DNA from: Branchiostoma floridae
Lineage: Eukaryota; Chordata; Leptocardii; Amphioxiformes; Branchiostomatidae
Direction: 5' to 3'
DNA: 64,000 nt
NCBI RefSeq assembly: GCF_000003815.2
Contig: NC_049988.1
Span: 11,976,521-12,040,520 of the forward strand
Shown here in pieces: positions 22,591 through 34,708 of this stretch; position 1 is the first letter of the stretch, and the number at the start of each line of letters is the position of its first letter. A program made the translations under genes and the position numbers. The notes beneath the pieces are model-generated. The model had not been told where the DNA came from and did no database searches. It saw only the letters and a list, made by a program, of their open reading frames with translations.

Positions 22591-25340
22591 CTATACGCAA
22601 TTTTAGAGGATTTGATAAGAGGAGTTGGTCAGTGAATAGCGTTTTAGATATCAAATGAAACAGAAGTCCCGCAGCTCATACTGAAAGAAATTGAATCGTT
22701 GAAGAACATGGTGACAGGAATAGATGCTTGAAAATTATCACATTATCGCCACAAAGCTTGACAGCACTAGGCAAACTGTTTCCAGGTAAAACGATTACAA
22801 CAATATCTTTACACTTATCACACAAAGCCTTCTCTTTGCTCCCTCTTTAAACGCAACAAGCATATACGGCGTTTTACGAGAGGTGTGTTTGACATTCGAT
22901 TTGGATTGGAAGACAAATTCCCCTTACCTTAATTGAGAAACTGAACTGCCGGAATTGCATTTGTTGGAAGAATACTCCGATAAATGGTGTGGAAACTTGA
23001 TGTTGGATATTAAATGATGTTGGAAACGACTACGACCTTTGAAATAAGCGGAGAACATTGCCAACACGAATGAGATCTTGCGAAGCAATCCGTTAGAAGT
23101 AATTTACAGCGTGGGTGGTGTCTCACTGGGCTTTGGTACGTTCTAGATGGAATTTATTGATTGACTTTGACTTCGTAATCGAAATATAATGTAAAACGTA
23201 AAAGCATGACTAAAAGACAACAAAATACACAAAGCGACAGTGACAGTGAGATACTCCAGTATGCTATCTACTACTGGTTTACATCTTAAACTACAATCAG
23301 ATTTGCTGTACTTGGAGTGATATATCATAGATCCTTATATTGCTACGTTAGTTATGTCACAGCCAACTTGAAAATTCTACGACATAAAATCGTACGTCGT
23401 TCTACGACAAATATGGTCACGATGACACTTCCCATAGTGTAGTAGAGGTGAAATCATTGTTCCATTTCCAAGACGTCGTCATCTTAGCCTTAAAAATGGA
23501 GAGATTTGTAGATAGAGTGGGTGAGATGGGGCTCAGAGGATGCTTTAAGTGTTCATAAGGGGTAAGTAATGACAAACTGCTTGAAGAATTTTTCTGTGGT
23601 CGGAATATTACCGACATAGACAATTTAGCTCATCAGTTCAGTTCAGTTCAGGTCATCCTCATACGAGGTGCCATTAGCTCATACATGGATTTAAGTGAAT
23701 GTATACAATATTAGAGACAACGAACTGCAGGCAATTTGTGATACGGGAAATATGAAATTGCCTTATTTTTGCATGAAGGTATGAAATTCTCATCTTAGGT
23801 GGCAGGTAAATATTGAAATGTCTGAAGTTTCTTACGTTGTCCTTAAAATCTCCTTGACGTTCCCGCAAGTGCTCTCTTCTCGCTCGGCCATAAAATCTAT
23901 AAGGACCGAATGACGTAATAGGATAGGAATACCTGACATTTAGTGTGGTCTAGAGGAGCGATTTGGCCTCCTACTATTCCATTTGAAATTCTGAACCGTT
24001 GCAAATTGCTCATACAACCCGCGGAAATCGCATTTGCTGAGCACTCAACTGATCATACGGCATTTTTCCACCGCGGAGATGAAATCTAATATGCGAAGTC
24101 ATAAAAACGGCTCGGAGTAAACTTCTGGGAGAACGTTTTCACTCGACGCGTATGGTGAAGATATGGTTCAAATCAGATTCATACTGAGATGCATAATATA
24201 ATACCTACGCATTCAATGATCGTTCTCATGTGTTAAGCAAAGTTAGCTAGAGTGCACATGTATGCACACTCTTGAAGAAAGAGAGGACTTATTGAGCTTT
24301 GAGTGGGAGGATTTCATATGCATATGGAGAGAAACGTCGGTAGACAGAATGATAAGGTACTTCCTCGACAGTATCGACCTGTGAATGTTACATGGGGGCA
24401 TTTTGTGCATAAATCACTAAGACTTCAGCAAAATGTGACTTTTAAAATTTTCTATCCTTGATGTCAGATAGGCAGATGTACCTAGTTTGCTTTGCTGTGC
24501 CAGTTCATTTGGAGTTGAGGAAGTTTTGTCCAAACAGAAGTAAAAAGACATGTAAGCTGTCTTCATCTTTATAGTAGCATATCTTGTTACAAAAAAAACT
24601 TCACAATTCACGTTTATTTTCTTTAGATATGAACACATTTCCATCTTACCAAAAAATGAAATTACAAAACGATGTAGACGTCTGCTCCATTTCTGAAACA
24701 TGCTGAAACGAAGTTAAATGGCCAGTCTATTGCCGTGTCATGCCCCCACTTAGTCTATACCCAAGTGCATTTTCCAATTCTCCCTCTATTGCACGAATTA
24801 ATATGACTTGACGAAGTTTAACAACACGCCAAAATGGCATTTAGTGCGTCGTTCAATCTACTGAGATTTGAAATACAGGACCGTTGCAAATTGCATTTGC
24901 CATTGGCTAAACCACTTGAAAGTCTGATAGGCATAAAAGCTGGACGTAACTGTTATTGAAGGCTCGACTTGACGTATGACACAAAGACGTCTATTGATTT
25001 TTATACGCTGTACCAATGATAAGACCATAACTTTGTGCCTTTCGCTCTTCTAGTTTAACGTATAGGTCTGAGCTACTAATAACGGCGGATCAACAGTTCA
25101 CATTCGAAAACCATTATACTATTTCATTGCAACAAAACTCGTAAAAGTCTGCTATTGCATTTGCGCGATATTCATGGCGGTATTGTCAGGCTTAAGTGAT
25201 AAAACGCGGCCCATTTAAAGTGATATGATTTCCATTTTGACATACCGACAATACGCTTTGACTTGCTGTGAAACGTTATGAAACGGTGCAAACTTGGCAA
25301 TGATACAGAGCAAAAAAGAAGACAGCATGCCAAGTTTTCA
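22591..25340. other. Intronic, no gene recognised
   Basis: About 2.7 kb of AT-rich intron 1 with short frames on the minus strand only and no domain among them. No repeat with clear internal symmetry was found by eye. Confidence 0.45.
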
Positions 25341-25350
25341 CACACTCTCT

Positions 25351-25905
25351 CTTAAAGGTCTACTACGCAGTTATTTGCGCTCAAATTTGAAATATTCTAG
25401 AACTAAGAAATCTCAGATTTACTACTACTTTTTGACACTTTTTGACACTTTTGTGTCATTATTTCACGTTTGCAACGTAGAGAATTAGCCTACAAACATT
25501 TCGTCCTACGCGCGCTGTAACTAGTTGACCCCCCTAGTTAGGCACTGGTGAGAATTCAAACAAGAATCAATCATCAACGGTCATTGGTCGGGAATCTCCG
25601 GTGACTTCTTGGTGCGTGACGTCATGACTCGCTTGTGAAACAAAATGGCCGGGTAGGCTCGGGCAGACACGGGACTACTCGGATTTCGTCGGTGAAGAAA
25701 CAGAATGGCTGAAACCCAACGCGGGCGAGCAGATTCCCAGGTTTTCAAACGCGCTCGCACGGGGAAAATATCGACTCCTGACATGCCTTGAATAGTGTTC
25801 CGTAACGTGGTAGGCTTTATTCAACTAACTATATAAAGAAATGGCCGGAAAAGGGATTTTTTGTTTTCAGTTTGAAGCGCAAATAACTGCGTAGTAGACC
25901 TTTAA
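25351..25905. mobile_element. MITE with ~40-bp terminal inverted repeats
   Basis: Left end aaaggtctactacgcagtta with ttgcgctcaaatttgaaa, and right end tttgaagcgcaaataactgc with gtagtaga..cctttaa, are inverted complements bracketing about 470 bp. Outer flanks read ctcTTAA..TTAAgt, so the target duplication is TTAA or an overlapping TTTAA. The interior is CG-rich with no ORF of note. Confidence 0.75.
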
Positions 25906-25939
25906 GTTTTTAATTTTCTATGAATTGTTTTCTTCAGCT

Positions 25940-26140
25940 ATAAAAATGCAACCTCTCTAAGACCTAAATTGGATTTTTGTGGAGCTTTTGACTTTATACT
26001 TGGGATACTGCGCAAAATGTTAAAGTAAGAAAGACAACAAAATAAAGAAAGATTCGTCTTTTACATAATTTTTATGAAATTCGTTGAGCGCTCTGCCAAA
26101 TTTCCGTCACAGCGAGTTCGGCGCCCTTGCGTAATGTTGG
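25940..26140. repeat. Partial copy of the 53.2-kb MITE family
   Basis: gacctaaattggatttttgt, ttgactttata, aaattcgttgagcgctctgc and cagcgagttcggcgcc follow the same order as the complete element at 53209-53429 but lack a clear left terminus. Confidence 0.55.
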
Positions 26141-26149
26141 TATCAATTG

Positions 26150-26700
26150 GTGTTCTAAGTGCAGTTTGGAAGAGGGCCAGGGTTCGTATCCTGTACTTTG
26201 AGGGAACCGACACAAATAACATGTTCTCAAATTGCGGGGGTGACACATGTGCCGTGAATATAATGCAAATGCCTTTTATTAATTTTCTAAGTGCAGTCTG
26301 TAAGATGGACTGGGCCCATATCCTGCACTGCGAGGCCGAGGGAACTGACACAAATTACATGTTCTCAAAGTGCGGGGATGACACCCGTGCCGTGAACATA
26401 ATGAAAATATGTTTTTATTAATTTTCTAAGTGCAGTTTGTAAGATGGACAGGGTCCGTGTCCTGTACTGCGAGTGAATTATAACAAATTACATGTTCTCA
26501 AAGTGCGAGGATGACACCCGTGCCGTGAACATAATGCAAATGTGCTTTTTATTAATTTTCTTACCTTGATTTCATATACGCATGCAGTTTGGAAGAAGGC
26601 CAGGGTTCGCCTCCTGTACTGTTAGGGAACTGACACTAATTACTTGTTGCCAAAGTACTGGGATGACACGTTGGCCGTAAACATAATGGTGTACTTAACT
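26150..26700. repeat. Tandem repeat, four ~135-bp units
   Basis: Units near 26155, 26290, 26428 and 26585 share aagtgcagttt, ggaagagggccagggttcg, tcctgtact, acatgttctcaaa, gatgacac and tgccgtgaacataatg. The plus-strand frame at 26074-26421 simply reads through two units. Each unit carries a ggGTTCGtaTCC sequence resembling a pol III B box. Confidence 0.85.
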
Positions 26701-27504
26701 TGATTGTTTCGCCAATGCCGCCTGCGTAGTCAGAGACTATCATTAGGTCCTGGTCTGTGAGCTTGGGCTTAGGCTATAGGCTACAACACATACTGCATTT
26801 ATCTATAAGTAAGGCGAACTGAGAGTTCAATATACCTATTGTTAACTTTCATGTGAAGACAGGATACTCTTTCCGTGAATAATACCACTGGAGCGCCAGT
26901 GTTACCAAAATGAAAACAGAATTGCAGCGAATGTCACTCGAAGACAGAAGGAAAATGTCCAGACTTTGCATGATGTACAAAATGACCAATAAACTGGTGG
27001 ACGTACTGATATGTATCTAAAACCAGCTAAAACAAGTGCTTTTAAAAAAGCTGGCATTTTGCCAAGGTTTGCGTGTGTGAATGTTTTTTTTCTAGTTATT
27101 AGAATGTTATATAAATAGAACAGAATAAAAAAACCTGATATGGGCACATGGAGAGATTCACAAATATGCAAATGAGTTATGTCCTGGAATATGAAAATGA
27201 ATATGTTTCGTGAAACTTTTTGTTATCCAGTATGCAGTTATTTTCGAGAAAATCAGTTTGTTCTTGTGTAATTCTGTGATATAGATGTTGTATGGGCATT
27301 TTATGGAAAGTTAGAAAGAAACATATACGCACGTCTCACGGTTCGTTCATTCAAACATCCCAACTGCGGAAAAATGCAGTAGAACAGGTGCAAAGGTGAG
27401 TTTTGATGTTCTGTACAAAAGTATTGTTCATTAGTATCTTAATGGATGTAAAAATTAGTATTTTAATGGATGTAAATAAGAAAAGAAAAAAAGTTGAAAA
27501 AAAT

Positions 27505-27576
27505 CTACCTCCCCGGATTCGAACCGGGTGCATTGGTTTAGAATGCGTAAACTTTACCACTGCGCTAATGTGAACA
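27505..27576 (-). pseudogene. tRNA-like sequence, probably a pseudogene or SINE head
   Basis: Read on the minus strand it has an A-box-like tTAGCGCAGTGG, a perfect anticodon-type stem-loop GCATT-CTAAACC-AATGC, a perfect T arm CCCGG-TTCGAAT-CCGGG and a downstream T run. However, the two acceptor strands do not pair, the D stem is poor and the variable loop is one base. I therefore do not call it functional. Confidence 0.45.
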
Positions 27577-27624
27577 TGTAGCAGAAATGTCTGTTTTAAC
27601 AGGTATACAAATGTTTGGCATGGA

Positions 27625-27995
27625 TTGAACAGGTCCGTTCATCTCAACATCACTCCATCACAACAGCGACTACACTGGCCAGAAGGCATTTTGCGACTGC
27701 AAGTCGCAAAATGCAAAAAGAACAAGAAACGACCATGCCTATGCATGATTGATGTGTTTAAAAATTCGTACTTTCCCAGAACTATCGCAGAGTGGAATTT
27801 GTTATCACCAAGTACAGTAGGGGTATCTTCTCTGGATAGTATTATAGAACACTTGCAAATAGATGTGCATGTATTAGTTGTGACAGGTCGTTCAGTGTAA
27901 TATAACCAGCTGCTGCCGCGCCGCCTGCCTGCGAAGCTGGTGTGTTACGCCGAGGGCGGTAATACCAGCAATGCAGATACAGATACAGCAAAAAC
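27625..27995 (+). mobile_element. LINE ORF2 C-terminal fragment and 3' tail
   Basis: The plus frame ends with VFKNSYFPRTIAEWNLLSP and then SLDSIIEHL, the closing motif (FPRTI..WN.LP) common to CR1/Jockey-like ORF2 proteins. The frame stops at 27898, and the following 90 bp (gctggtgtgttacgccgagg, ggtaatacc, agatacagatacag) is the 3' tail. The same tail lies on the minus strand at 44930-45000. It is 5'-truncated. Confidence 0.75.
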
Positions 27996-28018
27996 AATGT
28001 CATGAAGAATTTTTGTCA

Positions 28019-28140
28019 CCTGCCACTAGACGGTGATCGCGCTGCGACCTCACTGTGACCTAAACTGGATTTCTGTAACCCTTGACTTTATAGCTGGAAT
28101 GTCATGCAAAATAAAGAAGTATGACTGAAAAGAGAATGGG
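28019..28140. repeat. Partial copy of the 53.2-kb MITE family
   Basis: ctagacggtgatcgcgctgc, ctcactgtgacctaaactgg and catgcaaaataaagaagtat match the left half of the element at 53209-53429. The right half is not found. Confidence 0.65.
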
Positions 28141-28679
28141 TCCATTTTTTTCATGTAATGTTCCAGATATAATGTTTTAAGCCACAAGTTATTCACATCT
28201 CTCAAATAAAGTAATAAAAGATTACAAGAGTCCAGATATTGCAGACAGATTTGAATATTATATATGTTCAATTGCAACAACTCCTACAACACAAAAGTCG
28301 GTAAATGTATATATAAGAAGTGCTTTGTTATTAGAAAGCATTACGGCTTTACAACGGTAGTTTTCTTTTCGGTTAGATAACCAGGTTGCAAAACGGTAGA
28401 TCGGAATATACGCACGCAAGTGTGAACGGGGTTTGCTGATTTTGCATGCAATTCACGGCTACGACTCAGTACTGTGCAGTACCGTCAGATTTGCTGTACT
28501 TTGCAAGGGTCAGCAATGTCCCGGGCGTGGTTGTCCGAGTTCCAAGAAGAGTATTAACGGGCGTAAGTAATGAAGCACCACTCTGGGAGTCTCAGTCGGG
28601 AGGTGGAATGATTTTGTGAGTGTTGGTGACTATATGGCATCTCTTAGCTCAGGTCAAGTTCACACGTACGTATATATTC

Positions 28680-28920
28680 GTAGTCCGTATAAAGTTCGTA
28701 TGAAAGTAAGTATTAGCCTCTCCCAGGCTCCACAGGTCGTTGAAAAAATATTAGAAATTGGACAAAAATAGACAGATAACATGCCAAACGTGTTGGCAGG
28801 GTTTGCAAAACACACGCCTCGGTCAGCTAACTCGTTTGACAACTGTTTATATTTGTCCAATTTTTACTTTTTCTCCAGCGACCTGTGGAGCCTGGTAGAG
28901 GCTAAAAACTTCCATGATTA
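28680..28920. mobile_element. Foldback related to the 2.6-kb exon-like array
   Basis: The reverse complement of about 28690-28775 (tttgtccaatttctaat, caacgacctgtggagcctgg) and the plus strand at about 28845-28915 (tttgtccaatttttac, cagcgacctgtggagcctgg) form an inverted pair about 70 bp apart. The arms also resemble each unit of the 2612-3210 array. Confidence 0.7.
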
Positions 28921-28977
28921 TATGCATACTGACCTCATACTGACGTGAATATATACGCACCTGTAAACCCACGTTAA

Positions 28978-29924
28978 CCCTCAAACACCCGAGTGGGGTC
29001 CATTTGGACCACAGGCGTAAACTTTGATGCACCATTTGAACATTTTTGATCTGAAGAAAAATTCCTTCCGTGACTTTGTCAGCCAATACCTTCTATATCT
29101 TCTCCTAAGTTTTCATGAAGATTGGTACAATACTGTGGAAGCTATAAAGAAAGTCCGTGATCAGTCCGTCTGGGGTCCAAACGGACCCCAGCAAAAAAGT
29201 GCAGCTTTTGAAATAAACTTTTGAGTCTAGCTCCCTAACTACTTATCGTATCACCATCAAACTTTCAGAGGATAATAAACATGTAAAACTAAATCTTTCT
29301 AAGAACTTCTGTGTCATCACCATATAATATGACGACATTATGACGTCATTTAGCTAATAAGGGCGGCCATCTTGGATTTTGACGAATGACGTTTTGTATC
29401 ATGAAAATAGTATTAAATTTGATAGAATTCTATTGTTGTAAGAAAACAAGCATGGTTTACCAAGAAAAACTTGTTAAAATGGAAATTGGCAAATTTTGGC
29501 AAAACTATGCCTGTCATAATTCCGTTGCCATGGCAACCCCAAATAATGATAGATTTACTAAATTGACAAATAAAATTGGGTAACAATATTTTGTGATATA
29601 TTACCAAGTTTCATAGCTTTAGCACTAGCTGTTCATGAGTTATGCGACATAAAGGTTGCTGAAGGCCTCAAAATTCCCCTCTCTGATCAGAATAGGTTTA
29701 GTGCAAAACATGGTCCTTCTGATCTTTTGCATAAATTATGATAATGAGGTGGAATTAGCAACACCTTAACATGTCAAAATATTCCTCTTACTTTGACGAA
29801 GCAATGTATGTACAATGATCACCGATAGGTATTGGAACTGAGATTTTATGAAGAAAACATTTTGGGGTCCGTTTGGACCCCACTCGGTCATTTTAGTCGC
29901 AAAAAAAGGTCGGGTGCTTGAGGG
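28978..29924. mobile_element. piggyBac-like non-autonomous element, copy 2
   Basis: Flanked by TTAA on both sides (28974-28977, 29925-29928), with ends CCCTCAAACACCCGA and TCGGGTGCTTGAGGG. It is inverted relative to copy 1 at 20868: its right 60 bp is the complement of copy 1's left end. It carries about 100 bp near its left side (around 29060-29160) not seen in copy 1. No transposase. Confidence 0.85.
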
Positions 29925-30298
29925 TTAATAGAGACCGTGCATCTGCGTCTATAGTCACGAAAATGTTCAAACTAAATTTAGGTAAAGTTAGATGAAATCA
30001 TGCACGTACGTGTACTTTCCCCAACGTTATCTGCAATACTTTTTTTCCTGTTGATGGCTTCATCTCACGACTACCGTTCAAAGTCTACTTTAAGAAACAG
30101 AAACAAAAGTAGAAACAAATGTCATATTCTATAATGGTAATGCGTGTTTCATGCTTAAAAGCATTTTCTGGTAGACACCTTAAGCAATGTGAAGAAATTG
30201 TGTACTTGATGCACGTACATGTCTAGACTATGAGCTACGGAAAAGGCAACTATTCGCTTAATTGACTTCACGTGTTCAATTGTAAAAGGTGGGGGGAG

Positions 30299-31062
30299 GT
30301 TAATCCACTTCATTCCTCAATGTCATATCTATAACATCAAGGTTGAATGCAGTAGACTGGAATACATAATCGTCATCATCCAGGATTTTGTTTGGACGGT
30401 TACTTTTGTAGGTTTTGTGGACTAGCGAGCCCCAAGGCTTTCTAGGGGGGTTCGGGGCATGCTCCCGCAGAAAATGTAAAATTCAACCTTCTGAACTGTC
30501 ATTTCCTCATTTTGTTGGAGAGGATCTCAAAGTTAAAAACGGAGACTGTCGGTAACAGCGCTGTCAAGACAGTATCAGTTGATCATTCTTTTTTTTGTAC
30601 CTCTGACTGTGTGTGTGTTGGGGTGGGGTTGAGGGGTGGTTGTTGTTGGGGGTTGGTGGGGGTCCGAAACGCTGAAACCCTACGCCTGTGGGGTTAATTC
30701 AATTTCATATTTGTAGTACCAAGGTTGAATGCACTAGACTGGAATACATCCAGGAATTTGTTTGGAGGCGTGACTTTGTAGATTTTGTGGTTCTAGCGAG
30801 CCCTGAAGGCTCAAGACGAGGGAATAGCTTTCAACGGTGCTCCGGAGGCATGCTTTCTCAGAAAGTTTTAAGCATTCAACTCTCTAAAATAGCACTTCTT
30901 TTTTATATAATTCAAAGGGTGAAAACGGAGACTGTCGATAACAGCGCTATCAAGACAGTATCAGTTGGACATTCTTTTGGGTACCTTTGACTGCGCTCGC
31001 GTGTGTGTGATCGCGAGGGGCGGGACGGGGTGCTGTGAGTCCGAACCGCTCGGTCCTTATAC
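30299..31062 (+). repeat. Tandem duplication, two ~390-bp copies
   Basis: Copies starting near 30299 and 30690 share accaaggttgaatgca.tagactggaatacat, ttttgtgg, tagcgagccc, catgct, aaaacggagactgtc, aacagcgct.tcaagacagtatcagtt in order. The plus-strand frames here repeat with the copies and are not genes. Confidence 0.8.
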
Positions 31063-31069
31063 CTATGGG

Positions 31070-32780
31070 ATGGACCACGAGGCGTTCAACAAAGAAAACA
31101 AGCACATATCCAGAGAGTGTTTAACCTTTTTCAAAGTGAACCTTGGGTGCTGTCATTCTTGTGCCGCATTACACTACCAGTTACCAGAACAGCATTACAT
31201 TTTGTCTCATGTATCTAAGGCTCTACGCTTCAAGTTTGATTGAAGAAAACCTTTGTAGTAGGTCAATTCCATCAAATCAAACGACAAAACGATTGCCCTA
31301 TCATTGCGACAGCGCCGTTTCAATACTAACAATCAGAAGATATCCTCAGATATCAAAAGGGAAACATTATCCTTCTTCCAAATCATTCTCTTTCTGTTAA
31401 CTTTACGTGTACGTGTGTGGACGTTTTTTCTTTGTTTGTTTGTTCATATCTATTAATGAAAATCCTTTTATTGGATCAGATTTGTTTGAATTTTGTTGGT
31501 AGTCAGGAAGGTCTAGAGCGAACAGGGCGACTTTGGGCACAGTATATCAGTATGTTCAGATTTTGGAGAATCATAGATCGACACCGCCACCTTGAAGATA
31601 GTGTGGTACATTCCGTTAAATCAGCTGCCGTTTGCCTGATGGTGGCTTGTGTTACAATTTGGGGCCAATTCGCTACTAGCCAAGCAGATGTTAGCCTTCC
31701 GCTCGCTGCACTGTATTGTTAACTGCCTACTGTTCTATTAAACAACTACATGGATACATATGGAGACAGGATGTAAAGAAATTGTAATTCCTGATAAAGA
31801 GTGTGTCAAACACCTTTGTCCTCACAGCAAACGCCATAATTGCTTCATGAAGTTTTATGTCCTCCGGACTCTTATTTTCTACGTGTCCGCACCACCAGTA
31901 GTCCATACGCCATATAAAAAAAGCTTTGAAATATCTTGGACTTTGTACAAGCTTAAATGCGAAAGGCCTCTATAAAGACAAATGCAGAGTGAAGCCATTT
32001 AACCAGCTTAAGGGATCGATGTCGGGTAGATGATAAACTATGTGCTGTCTTTCGTGACGCGTTTGATTCTCCTGCGGTGCCCGTGACTCTTTTATCTTGG
32101 TCTGTGATTCATGTGGGCGTCACGCATGGTAAGCCGTGCACGCAGATAAGGATAACGAGATATAATGGGAAGGTAAATCTGCTTTGGGGGAATGATGACA
32201 AAGACCAAAACTATGTTTTGCAGTAAGGCCGTACTAATTTGGTTACATGGATGTCTTCATCATCTTGGGCACTCCTAAACTAATGCCAGTGTGCAAAGAA
32301 AAAAAACGTTGGGCAAGAAAGGTTGCGTTTACAGATCTAGAAAGGTTGGGAATTGATGAGTGTTTCGCTTGCCCATCTATCTAGCCAAAATGGTATATAT
32401 AGTGATCAGTGGAGGTGGACTAAGGCTAACAAGGCTGGCATCCAGACTATATAATATCACCCTCCCTCACTCGCTCACTAGCTCAGGCTATCGCTCTCTC
32501 TCTCAAAAGAACGATCATTCACACAAGGACTTGGCAATGAAATCAGCTCATAACATTTATCGCCCTGGGCCATGTATATATTTTTCCTGGTCCCGTCTAA
32601 TTCCTTATATCCCTTGACATATGTAGCACAATAGAAAACGACAAGACTGTGTGTGTGGTGACATTTGTCTACCCGTCAGTGTAACTTACGATAAACGCCC
32701 ATCTTCATTAGTCTCTCGCGCCGTTTCATATAACCTAGGCTTACAGGTTCACATATTTTATCAGAGGGGCCAGCAACCCC
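31070..32780. other. Intronic, no gene recognised
   Basis: Several plus-strand frames of 60-100 codons (for example 31417-31722) have no recognised domain, and the receptor reading runs on the other strand. I see no splice-supported coding sequence. Confidence 0.4.
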
Positions 32781-32784
32781 GTAG

Positions 32785-33165
32785 TGGCGCAGTAATTTAC
32801 GCCAAAAAGCAGTTACTCAAGCAACTGGATATGATTTTGGAAACGGCCAGACATTCCATTTCATATAGTATACACTATCTTTCGTCCGTGACACTGAAGA
32901 GATTGGAAGAAACTGTTTTTATACCATAGCATTCTCCTACGCAGAGAGTCCAACGCGCGTTTTGCGACGCTGGACTCTCTGCGAAGGAGAATATACCATA
33001 GCTATGAATGCAAAGGAGCTGAAGACAATATTGGATGCTCAATAGGAAACAAGATAAGACAGACTCAAGCTAGAGACAATTTTAGATTCCAATAAGACCG
33101 TTTCCAAAACCATATCGAGTTGCTTGAGTAGCTGCTTTTTGGCGTATCTTATTACCTGGATGTCT
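32785..33165. mobile_element. Composite foldback of the CTCAAGCAACT family
   Basis: The left arm (gccaaaaagcagttactcaa, gcaactggatatgattttgg aaacgg) and the right arm (ccgtttccaaaaccatatcg, agttgcttgagtagctgctt tttggc) are inverted complements 220 bp apart. Between them sits a second hairpin at 32927-32990. Confidence 0.85.
32927..32990. repeat. Internal perfect-stem hairpin
   Basis: attctcctacgcagagagtc and its near-perfect complement gactctctgcgaaggagaat bracket a short loop around cgcgttttgcg. It lies inside the composite foldback. Confidence 0.85.
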
Positions 33166-33224
33166 AACCTTCAATTTGTTACAAATGGCCGCCTATAACC
33201 TAGGGGGCTTGGTTATAATTGTAG

Positions 33225-33460
33225 CGTGCTGTGTCGCTTGGTATACAATCAAAAGTGAACAAGTGGCCACCTCTATGTAAGAACCACCTGTCCTTGATAT
33301 ACAGTCAAACCTGTACAAGTGGCCACCTCTACATAAGGAACAAGTGCACCTGGCCAACGTAACCGCTTTTTGGTGGTCCCTCAAATGATATCCCCCCTTG
33401 ACACAAGCGTTAAGCACCCTGTCTATATTGATCACCTGTCCGCATAGACCTGATCTTATC
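33225..33460. repeat. Interspersed repeat of the gtcaaacctgt type
   Basis: Two internal sub-units share aagtggccacctctat and ataaggaac, followed by ccgctttttggtggtccctc and cacctgtcc. This resembles a widespread invertebrate repeat containing gtcaaacctgt..aagtggccacc; the association is from memory and not tested here. Confidence 0.65.
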
Positions 33461-34195
33461 TGGTTTCAGATTTAGCTGTATGTAGAAGCAACCCACCAGG
33501 GTGCGGTATATTTACTCTTAGTGCACGAGCCAAGAATGCGAATTCAAGCTGCGCGTAGCCTTACTTCCAGTGGTTTTGCACTTCATGATATACATCCTGG
33601 CAGGTGTCCCAGAATGGGACACTGTACATGATTGCCCTGTCTGTTCTTCTACATCAAATACCGTCCTGTTAAGCTCACTATGATAACGCCTTGTGGGCAC
33701 TGTGTGATATGCGTAGTCAATCTGTATATCTCATTCAGAGCACAATCATAACAATTAAGCTGGCTCTGTGTGCAATCCGTCCAGCCCATATGCACACAAT
33801 AAAACAAATTACATCCACTTGTGTGGCGTATCGGGTGGTACTTGCCGTTTTCATCCAAGCCAATACAGTCAAAACACTGCCAAACTATCTCCATCATATA
33901 GTGCTGTAATACATTTTGAAGCTATGTATTCTGGCAAAGATCTAAAGTGGTAATTAGTATCAAATTCTTTTCGCTCACTGTTATTGTTACCGTGCCAGTA
34001 CTAGGCGTGAGTTAGCCACAAGTGTGCCATCTAATATTAGCAGTATAATTCAAACCGTCTGGTTGGCTCTATCTTTGTAACGGTTGACGGCTGCCAGACC
34101 CACAGACTAAACATTGTTGACGTTTTTTTTCATCTATGACAAATGTTCCACACAGCAGTGGTATCAAACTGCAATGTTTCAATTAGAACAAGTGA
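33461..34195. other. Intronic, no gene recognised
   Basis: Frames on both strands overlap one another with no domain. No repeat was recognised. Confidence 0.4.
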
Positions 34196-34500
34196 GATGA
34201 CCCGGTGGCCTTGTGGTTCGGGACGCTGACTCAAGACCCGGAGATCCCGAGTTCAAATCCCTAACTACGCCAGATGTTGTGCGCTTGGAAAAACACGTAA
34301 CACCAAATATTTTCACTCCATTCCTGTGTAAATGGGTACCCAGCTTAGGCTAGGAGCGTCTCTTTGGACAGGACATCATACCTATCGAGAATCTTTTTGT
34401 TCCATTCCGATGTGTGTGTATCAAATAAATCTGTCCGGATATGCAACTTGATCTGTACAGTACTGGTGTGTTTACCGGATATACAATACAAATAAACATG
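34196..34500 (+). mobile_element. tRNA-derived SINE
   Basis: The head has an A-box-like tggccttgtggttcggga and a B-box gaGTTCAAATCC, followed by an unrelated body (tgtgtaaatgggtacccagc, tctttggacagg) and the tail tgtttaccggatatacaata. That tail is shared with 22.5 kb. Confidence 0.75.
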
Positions 34501-34599
34501 TAAAAAGCGTTTGTTTTATTCCTTGACTTTAACTTGTATATTTTACTATGACAATACGCCATTTACGTCCACATTCCTGTACTTTATGTTATTCATATA

Positions 34600-34708
34600 G
34601 TAATATGTAGTGCCATTGTATAAATTGATCTATTACTGTTGCCTTACATTGTACCATGTACAAATGTCGTCCAATAAAGTTCATTCATTCATTCATTCAT
34701 TCATTCTT
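34600..34708 (+). mobile_element. Retroelement 3' tail with (ATTC)n
   Basis: ttgtaccatgtacaaatgtc and caataaagttcattc lead into five or so ATTC repeats (34681-34706). AATAAA next to a short tandem repeat is typical of CR1/L2-type LINE 3' ends. Confidence 0.6.

Noticed and set aside
27505-27576. A functional tRNA gene
   Set aside because: The T arm and anticodon stem pair, but the acceptor stem does not, the D stem is poor and the variable loop is a single base.
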